NCBI GenBank assembly: GCA_934500865.1
Contig: CAKSUD010000021.1
Span: 1 to 25,673, forward strand
Reading direction: 5' to 3'
Length of the DNA stretch: 25,673 nt
DNA from: an uncultured Clostridia bacterium
Lineage (GTDB): Bacteria; Bacillota; Clostridia; TANB77; RGIG9151
Below the pieces are notes generated by a model. It searched no databases, had not been told where the DNA came from, and saw only the letters and a program-made list of their open reading frames with translations. The translations under genes were made by a program, and so were the position numbers. Positions 7,107 to 15,285 of this stretch are shown here, in pieces. Each line of letters begins with the position of its first letter. The first letter of the stretch is position 1.

Positions 7107-8663
7107 ATGGGACTTGTTGAGAATATAAAAACATATATGGAGCAAAGTAGCGAAAGAAAGCTATTTAGTAAAAAACTTGGTGTAAAAGCATGTTGTGTTG
7201 AAACTGGAATTTATGATAAAAAATTTTTACAAGAAACCGAACTTACTGCTGAAGCCTATGCTAAAATTTTAGATATGTATATTGATGAGATTGTAAATAA
7301 AATTGAAAACAATAATTACAAAAAAAGGCGGTTCTTTGAAAAGGTTGGCCCAATTTCAGCTGACCTTGTAAAAGGACTTAGCCGTGAAGAATTAAAAGAA
7401 AAAATAGTTGAAGAGATGAACTTGATTTTTCAAGGCAGTAAAGTAAATTGGCAAGAAAAAAGTGAAATGTTTAGGACTGTCTTTAATGAAATAAAGGTTT
7501 GGATAATTGTATACGGAATAGATAGACTATTTGAAGATAATGAAAATGTAAGAATGGAAATGAAGCTAGGCATTGATCAAAAACGATATGAGGCTATAAA
7601 AAGCAAGGGCAAAAAGGAAGTGGATGAAGAAGAAGTAAGAAAAGAAGTGCATATTGCTCAAACTCTTTCGGACCAAGAATTTGAAAATTATAAAAATATT
7701 GACTTATTAAAATCGAGGTTTCAATCATTGCTATTAACAAGTGTAGATGATGAAACAAAAAAAGCAATAGAAGAGAAGATACAAGCAATAGATAAGATGT
7801 CTACTATGGATACCAATGAGATTGGAGAGGCACTAAAAGATTTATACTTTGATTACGAAGCAATTAATAGAAGTGCTTTACTAGGTAGCTTATATGTACC
7901 AAAGAACAATACTGTTATAAACAGAGAAGATGAACTGGGTAATATGTTGGTACACTTTTTTGACGATTCAAGATCTTTAAAGCGATTTAATGATATATAT
8001 AGGTCAAAAATTGTTAAAAGAATAAAACACAGAACCGGTAAGAAAGATGAAAAAGATTTTACGGAATATGAAAAACAAGAAATAGAAAGCGCAATGAAAG
8101 ACTATGAAGAAGTAAAAATGGATACATCAATAATAAATAATAGTGCAAATGTTGCGTTAAATGCATCTTGCGGATTTGATTATTCGGTAAAAAGTAATGT
8201 ATCAAACCAAATCTCAGCATCCGTTGTTAAAAAAGATATATTACTTCAAAGAGGAATATCTGTTGGAATAGGCTTAGATAGTAGAGGTGTTCCACTAGAG
8301 AATATTGCAACTATATCTGACACAAATATTTATTCAAATCAAGGATTAGAAAATATCCCAACAGAAAATGAATTTAGAGCTTTTTCCAGTTCGGCTTTAG
8401 ATATGATGTCAGATGACAAGCGAAGAAACGGAAGAAATGAGGTTGTAATGTTTAGAAATACGGATGAAGCATCGATAAAACCATCTTACTTCTTATGCGT
8501 GTGTAATAAAGATATAGAGAATGATGAAGAAAGTAAGAAACTGGTAGAAGAATATAGAGCTTTTGCAGAAAGTAGGTCGCTACCTTTTGTGTTTGTAGAT
8601 GCGTATGAAATAAATAAAGCTAAAGTCAAACAAAAAAATCAAGAAATTGATTTGGATAGGTAA
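7107..8663 (+). CDS. Unrecognised 518-aa soluble protein heading a DNA-repair unit
   Basis: I do not recognise this protein. It has no signal peptide or membrane helix, and is rich in Lys and Glu. The region to about residue 330 looks helical, with coiled-coil-like stretches near 185-250 and 310-340. The last ~170 residues look more compact. They contain a Ser/Asn-rich stretch (INNSANVALNASCGFDYSV), an ISVGIGLDSRGVPLENI segment and a final alpha/beta-like part reading RNEVVMFRN, KPSYFLCVCNKDI and LPFVFVDAYEI. That last pattern (a strand, acidic loop, helix and strand) recalls a small nucleotide-binding or protease-like fold, but I cannot assign it. AGGAGG plus the promoter above support the start. 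Eight bases separate it from a DNA glycosylase gene and the next gene is AlkD-like, so a role near DNA damage is a guess from context only. Confidence 0.8.
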   Translation: MGLVENIKTYMEQSSERKLFSKKLGVKACCVETGIYDKKFLQETELTAEAYAKILDMYIDEIVNKIENNNYKKRRFFEKVGPISADLVKGLSREELKEKIVEEMNLIFQGSKVNWQEKSEMFRTVFNEIKVWIIVYGIDRLFEDNENVRMEMKLGIDQKRYEAIKSKGKKEVDEEEVRKEVHIAQTLSDQEFENYKNIDLLKSRFQSLLLTSVDDETKKAIEEKIQAIDKMSTMDTNEIGEALKDLYFDYEAINRSALLGSLYVPKNNTVINREDELGNMLVHFFDDSRSLKRFNDIYRSKIVKRIKHRTGKKDEKDFTEYEKQEIESAMKDYEEVKMDTSIINNSANVALNASCGFDYSVKSNVSNQISASVVKKDILLQRGISVGIGLDSRGVPLENIATISDTNIYSNQGLENIPTENEFRAFSSSALDMMSDDKRRNGRNEVVMFRNTDEASIKPSYFLCVCNKDIENDEESKKLVEEYRAFAESRSLPFVFVDAYEINKAKVKQKNQEIDLDR

Positions 8664-8671
8664 GTGAGAGT

Positions 8672-9148
8672 ATGGAAGTACACAATATTGAACCGGTTTA
8701 TGATGAAAATTCAAGAGTTTTAATTTTGGGGAGTTTTCCGTCAGTAAAGTCAAGAGAACAAGTCTTTTTTTATGCTCATCCTCAAAATAGGTTTTGGAAA
8801 GTAATGAGTTGTTTGCTAAATGAAACATTACCGTTAACAATAGCAGAAAAGAAAGAGATGCTAATAAAGCATAATATTGCGGTTTGGGATGTAATAAAGG
8901 AATGTAGTATACAAGGCTCAAGTGATAGTAGTATAGAAAATGTAGTGCCGAATGATTTGGAACGTATATTAAATAGTGCGGATATAAAAAAAATATTCAT
9001 TAATGGTGAAAAGGCTTTTAAACTTTACAAAAAATATTGTGGAAATATAAGCATTAATGCCATTAAGCTACCCTCTACCAGTCCGGCTAATGCAAGATAT
9101 AGCCTAGAACGTTTATGTAATGAATGGAAAATAATTTTAGAACCGTAA
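8672..9148 (+). CDS. Hypoxanthine-DNA glycosylase-like protein (UDG superfamily, family 6 type)
   Basis: This is a predicted base-excision-repair glycosylase that removes deaminated adenine (hypoxanthine) from DNA. Its 158 residues show the superfamily motif 1 as LILGSFPSVKSRE (17-29), then FYAHPQNRFWK (33-43), and motif 2 as LPSTSPANA. N39 in HPQNRFW falls where, from memory, the catalytic asparagine of the archaeal prototype lies. It starts eight bases after the preceding stop and ends 13 bases before the AlkD-like gene, so the three are one transcription unit. The ribosome site is weak (GTGAG), suggesting low or coupled translation. The fold assignment is firm; substrate choice (hypoxanthine, uracil or another base) is inferred. 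Confidence 0.88.
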   Translation: MEVHNIEPVYDENSRVLILGSFPSVKSREQVFFYAHPQNRFWKVMSCLLNETLPLTIAEKKEMLIKHNIAVWDVIKECSIQGSSDSSIENVVPNDLERILNSADIKKIFINGEKAFKLYKKYCGNISINAIKLPSTSPANARYSLERLCNEWKIILEP

Positions 9149-9161
9149 AAAGGAGCAATAC

Positions 9162-9866
9162 ATGGAATTAGTGAAGGATATATGGTTAAAAGAAGACGGA
9201 ATTGAGTTTGAGAAATACTTAGAAAGCCTTAAACGGGAGGAAAAAATAGATTGGACGAGAAATATTTATAATACTTCTATGCCTGTGTTGGCCATAAAAA
9301 GTCCTGATATAAAAAGTATTGCTAAGGAAATTAGAAAGGGGAACTATTTGTCTTTTTTAGACTTGAATATAAATAGTTATTATGAAAGTATGGCTGTTAA
9401 CGGTCATTTAATTTCTTCAATAAAAGATTTCTCTACAATGAAAAGATATTTAGACAGGTATAGCCAAAGCGTAGAATGTTGGGCTACTTGCGATTTGCTC
9501 AAGTTTAACGTTAAGAAGAATGAAGAAAATTTCTTTAAATTGTCAGAGGAATATATAAAAAGCAACAAGCCATTTGTACGAAGAATAGGAATGTATCTTT
9601 TGTTCGAACTGATCGATAATGATTTATATATAGATAAGATATACAAAATGCTAGATAAATTTGAAGATGAACAAGAATACTATGTAAATATGATGAATGC
9701 ATGGCTACTTTGCGAGCTTTTTATAAAACGAAGAGAAAAAACAATTAGTTTTTTACAGAATAATAAATTAAACAAGTTTACAATAAATAAAGGCATTAGT
9801 AAATGCCGAGACAGTTTTAGAGTAAGTAAGGAAGATAAAGAATATTTACTTAGATTTAAAAAGTGA
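9162..9866 (+). CDS. AlkD-like DNA alkylation repair glycosylase
   Basis: This is a HEAT-like-repeat DNA glycosylase of the AlkC/AlkD superfamily, predicted to release bulky or cationic N3- and N7-alkylated purines. Length (234 aa) is normal. Key positions known from Bacillus AlkD have counterparts: W107 and D111 in CWATCD, R140-R141 in FVRRIGM, and W181 in NAWLLCE. A clear AAGGAGC lies before ATG 9162. It is the last gene of the unit with the glycosylase and the 518-aa protein, and a terminator follows. Two adjacent glycosylases with different lesions (deaminated and alkylated bases) suggest a small base-repair operon. Confidence 0.87.
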   Translation: MELVKDIWLKEDGIEFEKYLESLKREEKIDWTRNIYNTSMPVLAIKSPDIKSIAKEIRKGNYLSFLDLNINSYYESMAVNGHLISSIKDFSTMKRYLDRYSQSVECWATCDLLKFNVKKNEENFFKLSEEYIKSNKPFVRRIGMYLLFELIDNDLYIDKIYKMLDKFEDEQEYYVNMMNAWLLCELFIKRREKTISFLQNNKLNKFTINKGISKCRDSFRVSKEDKEYLLRFKK

Positions 9867-9895
9867 TGGTTAATTATTTTAATCATCGCTTTTTT
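9859..9895 (+). terminator. Terminator after the AlkD-like gene
   Basis: An approximately 12-bp stem (AGTGATGGTTAA with TTAATCATCGCT, two G-U pairs) is followed by six T residues. Its 5' arm overlaps the last codons of the gene. Confidence 0.8.
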
Positions 9896-9953
9896 CTTGG
9901 GAAAATTAAACTGTTACAAATATATTAAATATTTTATTTCCATATTCTATCCA

Positions 9954-9982
9954 TTGAAAATACACTAAAATTAGAATAAAAT
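9954..9982 (+). promoter_or_regulatory. Promoter of the TtcA-like gene
   Basis: TTGAAA (9954-9959) and TAAAAT (9977-9982) are 17 bases apart. Confidence 0.6.
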
Positions 9983-10015
9983 ACAGGTATAGATTTAGTA
10001 ATTTTGGAGGAATAT

Positions 10016-10732
10016 ATGAAACACATTTTAGGATATGCAAGAAAAGCTATTAATGATTTTGGAATGATAAAAGCAGGAGATAAAGTTGCAGTTGGGTTGT
10101 CCGGCGGAAAGGATAGTATTTTAACATTAATTACATTAGCACAACTAAGAAAATTCTATCCTGAAAAGTTCGAAGTTATAGCAATAACATTGGATATGGG
10201 AGTAGAAGGATTTGATGTTACTTCTCTTAAAAAACTTTGTGAGGAATACGATGTAGAGTACATTGTTGAAAAAACACATATAAAAGAAATAGTATTTGAT
10301 ATAAGAAAAGAAAAAAATCCTTGCTCGTTATGCGCTAATTTACGTCGTGGAATTTTATATGATACAGCAAAAAAATATGGTTGCAATAAAGTGGCTTTAG
10401 GACACCATATGGATGACGTGATGGAAACATTTATGATGAGTTTGATTTATGAAGGAAGAGTACATACATTTTTGCCTGTAACATACCTTAGTCGCAAGGA
10501 TATTTATGTTATTCGTCCTATGATATATACTCCGGAAAGTGAAATAAAGCATTTAGTAAAAAAATATGGAATTGAAGTAGTGAAAAATAATTGTCCGGCA
10601 AATGGAGAAACTAAAAGACAATATGTAAAAGAACTTATTACCGGAATTACTAAAGAAAATAAGGGTGTTCGTGAAAGCATATTTGGTGCTATCATGAGAA
10701 GTGAAGAATGGAGAATGTTAAAAGAAGAGTGA
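10016..10732 (+). CDS. TtcA-like PP-loop tRNA thiolation enzyme
   Basis: This ATP-pyrophosphatase of the TtcA/TilS superfamily is predicted to activate a tRNA base by adenylation and insert sulfur. It shows SGGKDS at 29-34 (PP-loop), CSLC with C103 and C106, LGHHMDDVMETF at 128-139 and C193 in NNCPANGE. Two cysteines plus a later third are the cluster-binding pattern of TtcA-type enzymes, which make 2-thiocytidine at tRNA position 32. Firmicute members are often annotated as TtcA family without proof of the modified base. ATG 10016 after GGAGG (10006-10010) is the right start; the upstream TTG 10004 overlaps that ribosome site. At 238 residues it is shorter than E. coli TtcA (about 310). The next gene begins 13 bases on. 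Confidence 0.88.
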   Translation: MKHILGYARKAINDFGMIKAGDKVAVGLSGGKDSILTLITLAQLRKFYPEKFEVIAITLDMGVEGFDVTSLKKLCEEYDVEYIVEKTHIKEIVFDIRKEKNPCSLCANLRRGILYDTAKKYGCNKVALGHHMDDVMETFMMSLIYEGRVHTFLPVTYLSRKDIYVIRPMIYTPESEIKHLVKKYGIEVVKNNCPANGETKRQYVKELITGITKENKGVRESIFGAIMRSEEWRMLKEE

Positions 10733-10745
10733 ATGGAGGGTACTA

Positions 10746-13538
10746 ATGAAGAAAATTATATTTGGTGTTTTAATAAGCGGGATGCTACTTATTAATAGCT
10801 CATTTGCTTATACAAAAATTTATGATATGAAATCAAGCGAGAAACCGATTTCAAGTGGAGTTACTTATAAAAATTTAAAAAGGTTAACTACTACCGGTTG
10901 GCTTAATATAAATATTTTGAAGGTCGATTTGACGGATAAATATGCAAAAGTAGGTATGATGACTTCAAAAGACGGACTATATAACTTAAAAACAGTAAAG
11001 GATCAAGCAAACGAAAATAATGCTGTTGCTGCTATTAATGCCGACTTTTTTAGTTGGGATGGAACAGGACTTGGTTATCCTATCGGTTTTACTATGAAAG
11101 ACGGAGAAGTTACCAGTAGTGCTTATTATAAAAATGCAACAAGTGACACAATGGCAACTTTCCTATTAGATTCTAACAATTCACCATTGTATAAATATAT
11201 GAAAATGGAATCTGCGAAAATTTCTAATAGTAATGGTGAAAGTATAGACGTAGCTGAAATTAATAAAATTTCAGGCGATTATTTAACTCCTGTCGTGTTT
11301 ACTCCTGAATTTAATACAACCTCTCCCGGAAATTCTAAATTGTGGGATATGGTAGAGTTTGTTGTGGAAGACGGAAAATTAAAAGAAGTAAGAGACTGTA
11401 TGGAAGGTGCAACAATCCCTAAAAACGGATATGTTATTTGTGCAAGATTGGATAATGCTTATAAAATAAGATGTATGTTTAATATAGGGGATAAGGTAAA
11501 TTTAGATATAAAAGCTAATGTGGATTTGAATAAAATGGTTACTGCTATAAGTGGTGGCGGAATGCTTATAGAAAACGGAAAAGTAAATACAGAGTTTACT
11601 CATGATATATCCGGTTATCAACCAAGAACAGCAATAGGAACAAGCAGTGACGAAAAAACTTTATATATGGTAACTGTTGATGGAAGAGGAATAAGCAAAG
11701 GTGCAACTCAAGTTGAACTTGCTTACTTAATGTATGAAATTGGGTGTCATAATGCTATTAATCTAGATGGTGGCGGTTCTACTGCAATGGTTGGAAGGTT
11801 GCCGGGAACAGATTATTTATCTACATTAAACGTTATAACAGAGAATAGAAAAGTTGTAGATATTTTAGGAATTATATCGACGGCTCCAAAGGGAAGTATT
11901 GATGAATTAATTGTTTCTAGCGATAGAAACACAATATTTAACAACTATACAGCAAAACTTACTGTTACAGGTTATGATGAGTACATTAATCCGGTTACTG
12001 TACCGCAAGACGATGTAAAATGGAAAGTAAGTGGTGTAAAAGGAACGGTTGAAAATGGCATATTTAAACCTACAACAGACGGAATTGCTACACTTACCGC
12101 AACATATAAAGGAGTAAGCAATACAATAGAAATAAGAGTTCTAGGAGATATTGCCGAAATTGTTACTCATAGCCGAGAAATTTCGTTAGCGAAAGGGCAA
12201 GAGTATAAGATACCGATTACCGTAAAGGATGTAGAAGGATATACTTCGATTTATAATGCAACCGACTTAGATTATATAACTTCAAACGATAATTGTTCAG
12301 TAGACGAAAATGGTGTTATAACAGCTAAAAAACACGGTTCGACATTAGTGACTATATTAGCGGGAAGAACTGCAAAAGGCTTTATAAAAGTAAATATTAC
12401 AGGTTCATATGACAAGGATTTAGACGATTTTGAGAAGTTAAATGCAACATTTAGAGGATATCCTAGCGACTCGGTAAGCGGTAAAGTCAAACTAGCATCT
12501 AAAAATTACGAAGGAAATAAGTCTTTACACCTTTCTTATGATTTTACAGGAACTGATGCGACTCGCGGAGCGTATGCAGTATTCGACGCACCTATTACTA
12601 TTGAAGAAAATGCTATAAAGTTAGGTGTTTGGGCATATTCTAAAAAAGCACAAAATGACGTAATGCTTAAAATGCAAATAGTAGATGCGAATGATGAGTC
12701 AAAACTTGTAGAATTATCGAAGGAACTAAAGAAGGACTGGAATGAATATGAATTAGATTTAACTAATATTGCGTTACCTGCAAAACTAGAGAGAATTTAT
12801 GTGGCACAGGTATCGGGTAAGAAGGGCGTAGATAGTAGTATATATCTAGATAAGTTATATGTTACCTTTAAGTCTGATGCAAGTAACAGCAATATAATCT
12901 TGCCTAATAATACAAAAGCAACTGATTTAACAAACGTTGAAGCAGACTTAGGTAAGAATGGATTTAGATTTTTATTCTGTGGTAATGCAACAAATTCCGG
13001 TACATTGTATGATCTAATTAGAAGTGAGAAGCTAAATGAAAAGGCAAAAGAGGCAGAGTTTGCAATACTTGGTAGCGGTCAACTCGAAAATGTAGAAGAA
13101 CAAATCGTACTAAATGGCAAGTATTCTTTCTATGAAAAAGATAAATTGGCTGTTATAAAACTGGCTAATAACGGAAAGGGCTTGCTTGCAACTCATACTG
13201 ACCAATGGAACTGGTTTGTTACGAAATTATCTGAAACAAAGGCTAAGAATTTAATGATTGTTATGCCTGATGAAGTGGAAAATAGTTTTAGTGATGCCCA
13301 AGAAAAGAAGTTGTTTAAGGAAGTGCTTCAAGAGTATGAAGAAAAAAATAATGCAACAGTTACATTTTTAGTACTGGGAGAAGAGTCAACTTTCTCTATG
13401 TACGAAGGTACAAAAACTATTTTTGCAGGTACAAGAAAATATGATAATGTAAGAAGTAATGTTTACGGAGACAACTACGTAATGTTTACAGTAAATGGCG
13501 ATAAGCTTACGTATCAAATACTTAATATTTTTGAATAA
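10746..13538 (+). CDS. Secreted multidomain phosphodiester glycosidase-family protein
   Basis: A 930-residue exported protein. Residues 1-21 form a signal peptide (basic start, hydrophobic core, SSFAYT). About 60-375 form the NAGPA / phosphodiester alpha-GlcNAcase-like domain, with INADFF at 97-102, GYPIGFTMKDGEV, GGGMLIENGKV, YQPRTAIG and INLDGGGSTAM at 338-348. Members act on sugar phosphodiesters or related envelope glycans. About 383-465 and 468-553 look like two Ig-like (Big-type) domains. About 555-705 look like a beta-sandwich carbohydrate-binding module. From about 735 to the end lies a domain with the layout of a metallophosphoesterase but without its metal ligands. GGAGGG precedes the ATG. 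It is apparently co-transcribed with the TtcA-like gene before it and the UvsE-like gene after it. Confidence 0.85.
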   Translation: MKKIIFGVLISGMLLINSSFAYTKIYDMKSSEKPISSGVTYKNLKRLTTTGWLNINILKVDLTDKYAKVGMMTSKDGLYNLKTVKDQANENNAVAAINADFFSWDGTGLGYPIGFTMKDGEVTSSAYYKNATSDTMATFLLDSNNSPLYKYMKMESAKISNSNGESIDVAEINKISGDYLTPVVFTPEFNTTSPGNSKLWDMVEFVVEDGKLKEVRDCMEGATIPKNGYVICARLDNAYKIRCMFNIGDKVNLDIKANVDLNKMVTAISGGGMLIENGKVNTEFTHDISGYQPRTAIGTSSDEKTLYMVTVDGRGISKGATQVELAYLMYEIGCHNAINLDGGGSTAMVGRLPGTDYLSTLNVITENRKVVDILGIISTAPKGSIDELIVSSDRNTIFNNYTAKLTVTGYDEYINPVTVPQDDVKWKVSGVKGTVENGIFKPTTDGIATLTATYKGVSNTIEIRVLGDIAEIVTHSREISLAKGQEYKIPITVKDVEGYTSIYNATDLDYITSNDNCSVDENGVITAKKHGSTLVTILAGRTAKGFIKVNITGSYDKDLDDFEKLNATFRGYPSDSVSGKVKLASKNYEGNKSLHLSYDFTGTDATRGAYAVFDAPITIEENAIKLGVWAYSKKAQNDVMLKMQIVDANDESKLVELSKELKKDWNEYELDLTNIALPAKLERIYVAQVSGKKGVDSSIYLDKLYVTFKSDASNSNIILPNNTKATDLTNVEADLGKNGFRFLFCGNATNSGTLYDLIRSEKLNEKAKEAEFAILGSGQLENVEEQIVLNGKYSFYEKDKLAVIKLANNGKGLLATHTDQWNWFVTKLSETKAKNLMIVMPDEVENSFSDAQEKKLFKEVLQEYEEKNNATVTFLVLGEESTFSMYEGTKTIFAGTRKYDNVRSNVYGDNYVMFTVNGDKLTYQILNIFE

Positions 13539-13576
13539 ATTCCTAATATTTTCACATTATAACAATGGGTGAGAAT

Positions 13577-14410
13577 ATGGGAATAAGATTAGGATATATA
13601 GGTAATAGCAAAATACTTTCAAACTGTTCTACTGATAGAACAGTTTCGGTATTAGCATTAAATAATATAGAAAGTACAGATAAAAAGATTAATAAACTTA
13701 GAAAAGTGGCTAAAAGCAACATTTTAAATACATTAAAGGTACTTCAAAATAATGAAAAACTAGGAATAAAAATATATGGACTAAGTCCACGTCTTTTTCC
13801 TTTGGCAAATTATCCGGATGCTGAATATTTTAGATATATTGATACTTTAAAAACTGAACTAAATGAGTTAGGGGAGTATATAAAGCAAAATGATTTTAGA
13901 GTAAATATTCATCTGGAAGGTACAATTATGCTAAATGCTTTGTCGGATAAGCTATATCAGGATGCCTTAAAGAATATTCAATACCAAAATGTATTGTTAA
14001 ATTCGTTAGGCTTGGATGAAAAAGCAAAAATAATTGTAAATTTAGGTGGGGCATATACAAATAAAAATGACGCAATAGAAAGATTTAAAATTACATTTTC
14101 CGACTTAGATGAGGCAATAAGAAAAAGAATTGTATTGAATAATTCAGACAATTCGATAGATGTAGAATCAACACTGAAGGTATGCGAAGAGTTTTCAATT
14201 CCATATTACTTAAATGCAAATGTAGGTGGAATAGACAAAAAATTAATAGATAAGTGCACAAAAAGTTGGGAGAGAACTGATTTACCGGCACTATTAGGAT
14301 TAAGTTCAAATGGAAGTTTGGTTAAGATTGCAGGGTTAAATAAAAATTTGGATGTTATCTTAAATACAGCTGAAAAGGACAAAGATATTTTAAAAATGAC
14401 AAAAAAATAA
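13577..14410 (+). CDS. UvsE/UVDE-family TIM-barrel protein with lost metal ligands
   Basis: The sequence follows UV damage endonuclease UvsE along its whole length: IRLGYIGNSKIL at the start, Y-x-LSPRLFPLANYPDAE, LGGAYTNK, VLNNSDNS and VCEEFSIPY. Family enzymes use three metals to nick DNA 5' of photoproducts. Here most ligand positions, as I remember them from Bacillus and Thermus enzymes, are changed. The His of the HIGGAYGNK block is N155, the Glu of LENDD is N188, and the D-x-HH block is N213-A-N215-V216. Only the first His (H112 in IHLEG) remains, and the HPNQF motif around it is gone. At 278 residues it is also slightly short. ATG 13577 fits both homology and the GGTGAG site; ATG 13565 lies just before that site. 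Nuclease activity is unlikely; a structural or regulatory role is a guess. Confidence 0.8.
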   Translation: MGIRLGYIGNSKILSNCSTDRTVSVLALNNIESTDKKINKLRKVAKSNILNTLKVLQNNEKLGIKIYGLSPRLFPLANYPDAEYFRYIDTLKTELNELGEYIKQNDFRVNIHLEGTIMLNALSDKLYQDALKNIQYQNVLLNSLGLDEKAKIIVNLGGAYTNKNDAIERFKITFSDLDEAIRKRIVLNNSDNSIDVESTLKVCEEFSIPYYLNANVGGIDKKLIDKCTKSWERTDLPALLGLSSNGSLVKIAGLNKNLDVILNTAEKDKDILKMTKK

Positions 14411-14429
14411 TTTTTTTTGAAAATTAGTA

Positions 14430-14457
14430 TTGACATTTATTATAAAATATTTATAAT
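14430..14457 (+). promoter_or_regulatory. Promoter of tRNA-Lys
   Basis: Perfect TTGACA (14430-14435) and TATAAT (14452-14457) boxes with 16-base spacing lie about 18 bases before the tRNA. Confidence 0.75.
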
Positions 14458-14475
14458 AATATAAGTAATGCTTAT

Positions 14476-14551
14476 GCAGCATTAGCTCAGTTGGTAGAGC
14501 AACTGACTCTTAATCAGTGGGTCCCCGGTTCGAGCCCGTGATGCTGCACCA
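14476..14551 (+). tRNA. tRNA-Lys (anticodon CUU)
   Basis: A complete tRNA with encoded CCA. The acceptor GCAGCAT pairs with ATGCTGC. The anticodon stem ACTGA/TCAGT has loop CTCTTAA, giving anticodon CTT. The T stem CCCGG/CCGTG has one C-U mismatch (positions 50-64), unusual for a functional tRNA but in an otherwise sound cloverleaf. It has its own promoter and terminator. Confidence 0.94.
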
Positions 14552-14554
14552 ATA

Positions 14555-14588
14555 AAGGTTCTCAATTGGTTGAGAACCTTGTTTTTTT
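14555..14588 (+). terminator. Terminator after tRNA-Lys
   Basis: A perfect 11-bp stem (AAGGTTCTCAA with TTGAGAACCTT) has a four-base loop and is followed by a G and a T run. Confidence 0.9.
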
Positions 14589-14617
14589 CGTACTGAATTA
14601 TTGGTTAAATTTATATC

Positions 14618-14646
14618 TTGACAATACCATATAATTCAAGTAACAT
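14618..14646 (+). promoter_or_regulatory. Promoter of greA
   Basis: TTGACA (14618-14623) and TAACAT (14641-14646) have 17-base spacing. They give an untranslated leader of roughly 55 bases with a small TTTGCA/TGCAAA hairpin. Confidence 0.55.
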
Positions 14647-14709
14647 ATAGGAAGTTATCTATATTAATTTTGCAGAGAAATTTTTGCAAACTTAGAGGAG
14701 GAATGTAGT

Positions 14710-15186
14710 ATGCCTGATAAAGAAGTTGTATTGACTTATGAGGGACTAAAGAAATTAGAGGAGGAACTTGATTACTTAAAAACTACTAAGAAGAAAGAAG
14801 TAGCTGAAAGAATTAAGGAAGCTAGAGGGTTTGGAGACCTTTCTGAAAACTCTGAATATGATGATGCGAAAAATGAACAAGCTGAAGTTGAAGCTAGAAT
14901 TATAACTATTGAAAATATGCTTAGAAATGCTAAGGTTATATCTGACGATGATATCGATTCTAAAACTGTTCAAATCGGAAACAAGGTTACTGTTTTAGAT
15001 GTAGAAATGAACGAAGAAATAGAGTACACAATCGTTGGACCTACTGAAGTAGATATTATGAACAATAAAATCTCTAATGAATCACCTATGGGAGAAGCGT
15101 TAATCGGAAAGAAGAAAGGCGCAAAGGTTAAAGTTCTTGCTCCTATTGGAGAAATAGAATACAAAATTGTTAATATCACAAAGTAA
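14710..15186 (+). CDS. greA: Transcription elongation factor GreA
   Basis: GreA rescues backtracked RNA polymerase by stimulating cleavage of the nascent RNA through the secondary channel. At 158 residues it has the normal length. The N-terminal coiled-coil hairpin carries the signature GDLSENSEYDDAKNEQ near residues 42-57, with the acidic tip. The C-terminal FKBP-like domain includes VGPTEVDIMNNKISNESPMGEALIGKK-type sequence. AGAGGAGG precedes ATG 14710. It is monocistronic with its own promoter and terminator. Confidence 0.97.
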   Translation: MPDKEVVLTYEGLKKLEEELDYLKTTKKKEVAERIKEARGFGDLSENSEYDDAKNEQAEVEARIITIENMLRNAKVISDDDIDSKTVQIGNKVTVLDVEMNEEIEYTIVGPTEVDIMNNKISNESPMGEALIGKKKGAKVKVLAPIGEIEYKIVNITK

Positions 15187-15217
15187 AAGAACTAAATATC
15201 TAAATAATGCATATAAT

Positions 15218-15256
15218 AATGAAGAATTAATTTAATGTTAATTCTTCATTTTTTTT
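15218..15256 (+). terminator. Terminator after greA
   Basis: A perfect 13-bp stem (15218-15230 with 15238-15250) runs into a T run ending at 15256. Confidence 0.9.
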
Positions 15257-15285
15257 GCTGACTTTTGGTCGGGATGGAGGTTTAT

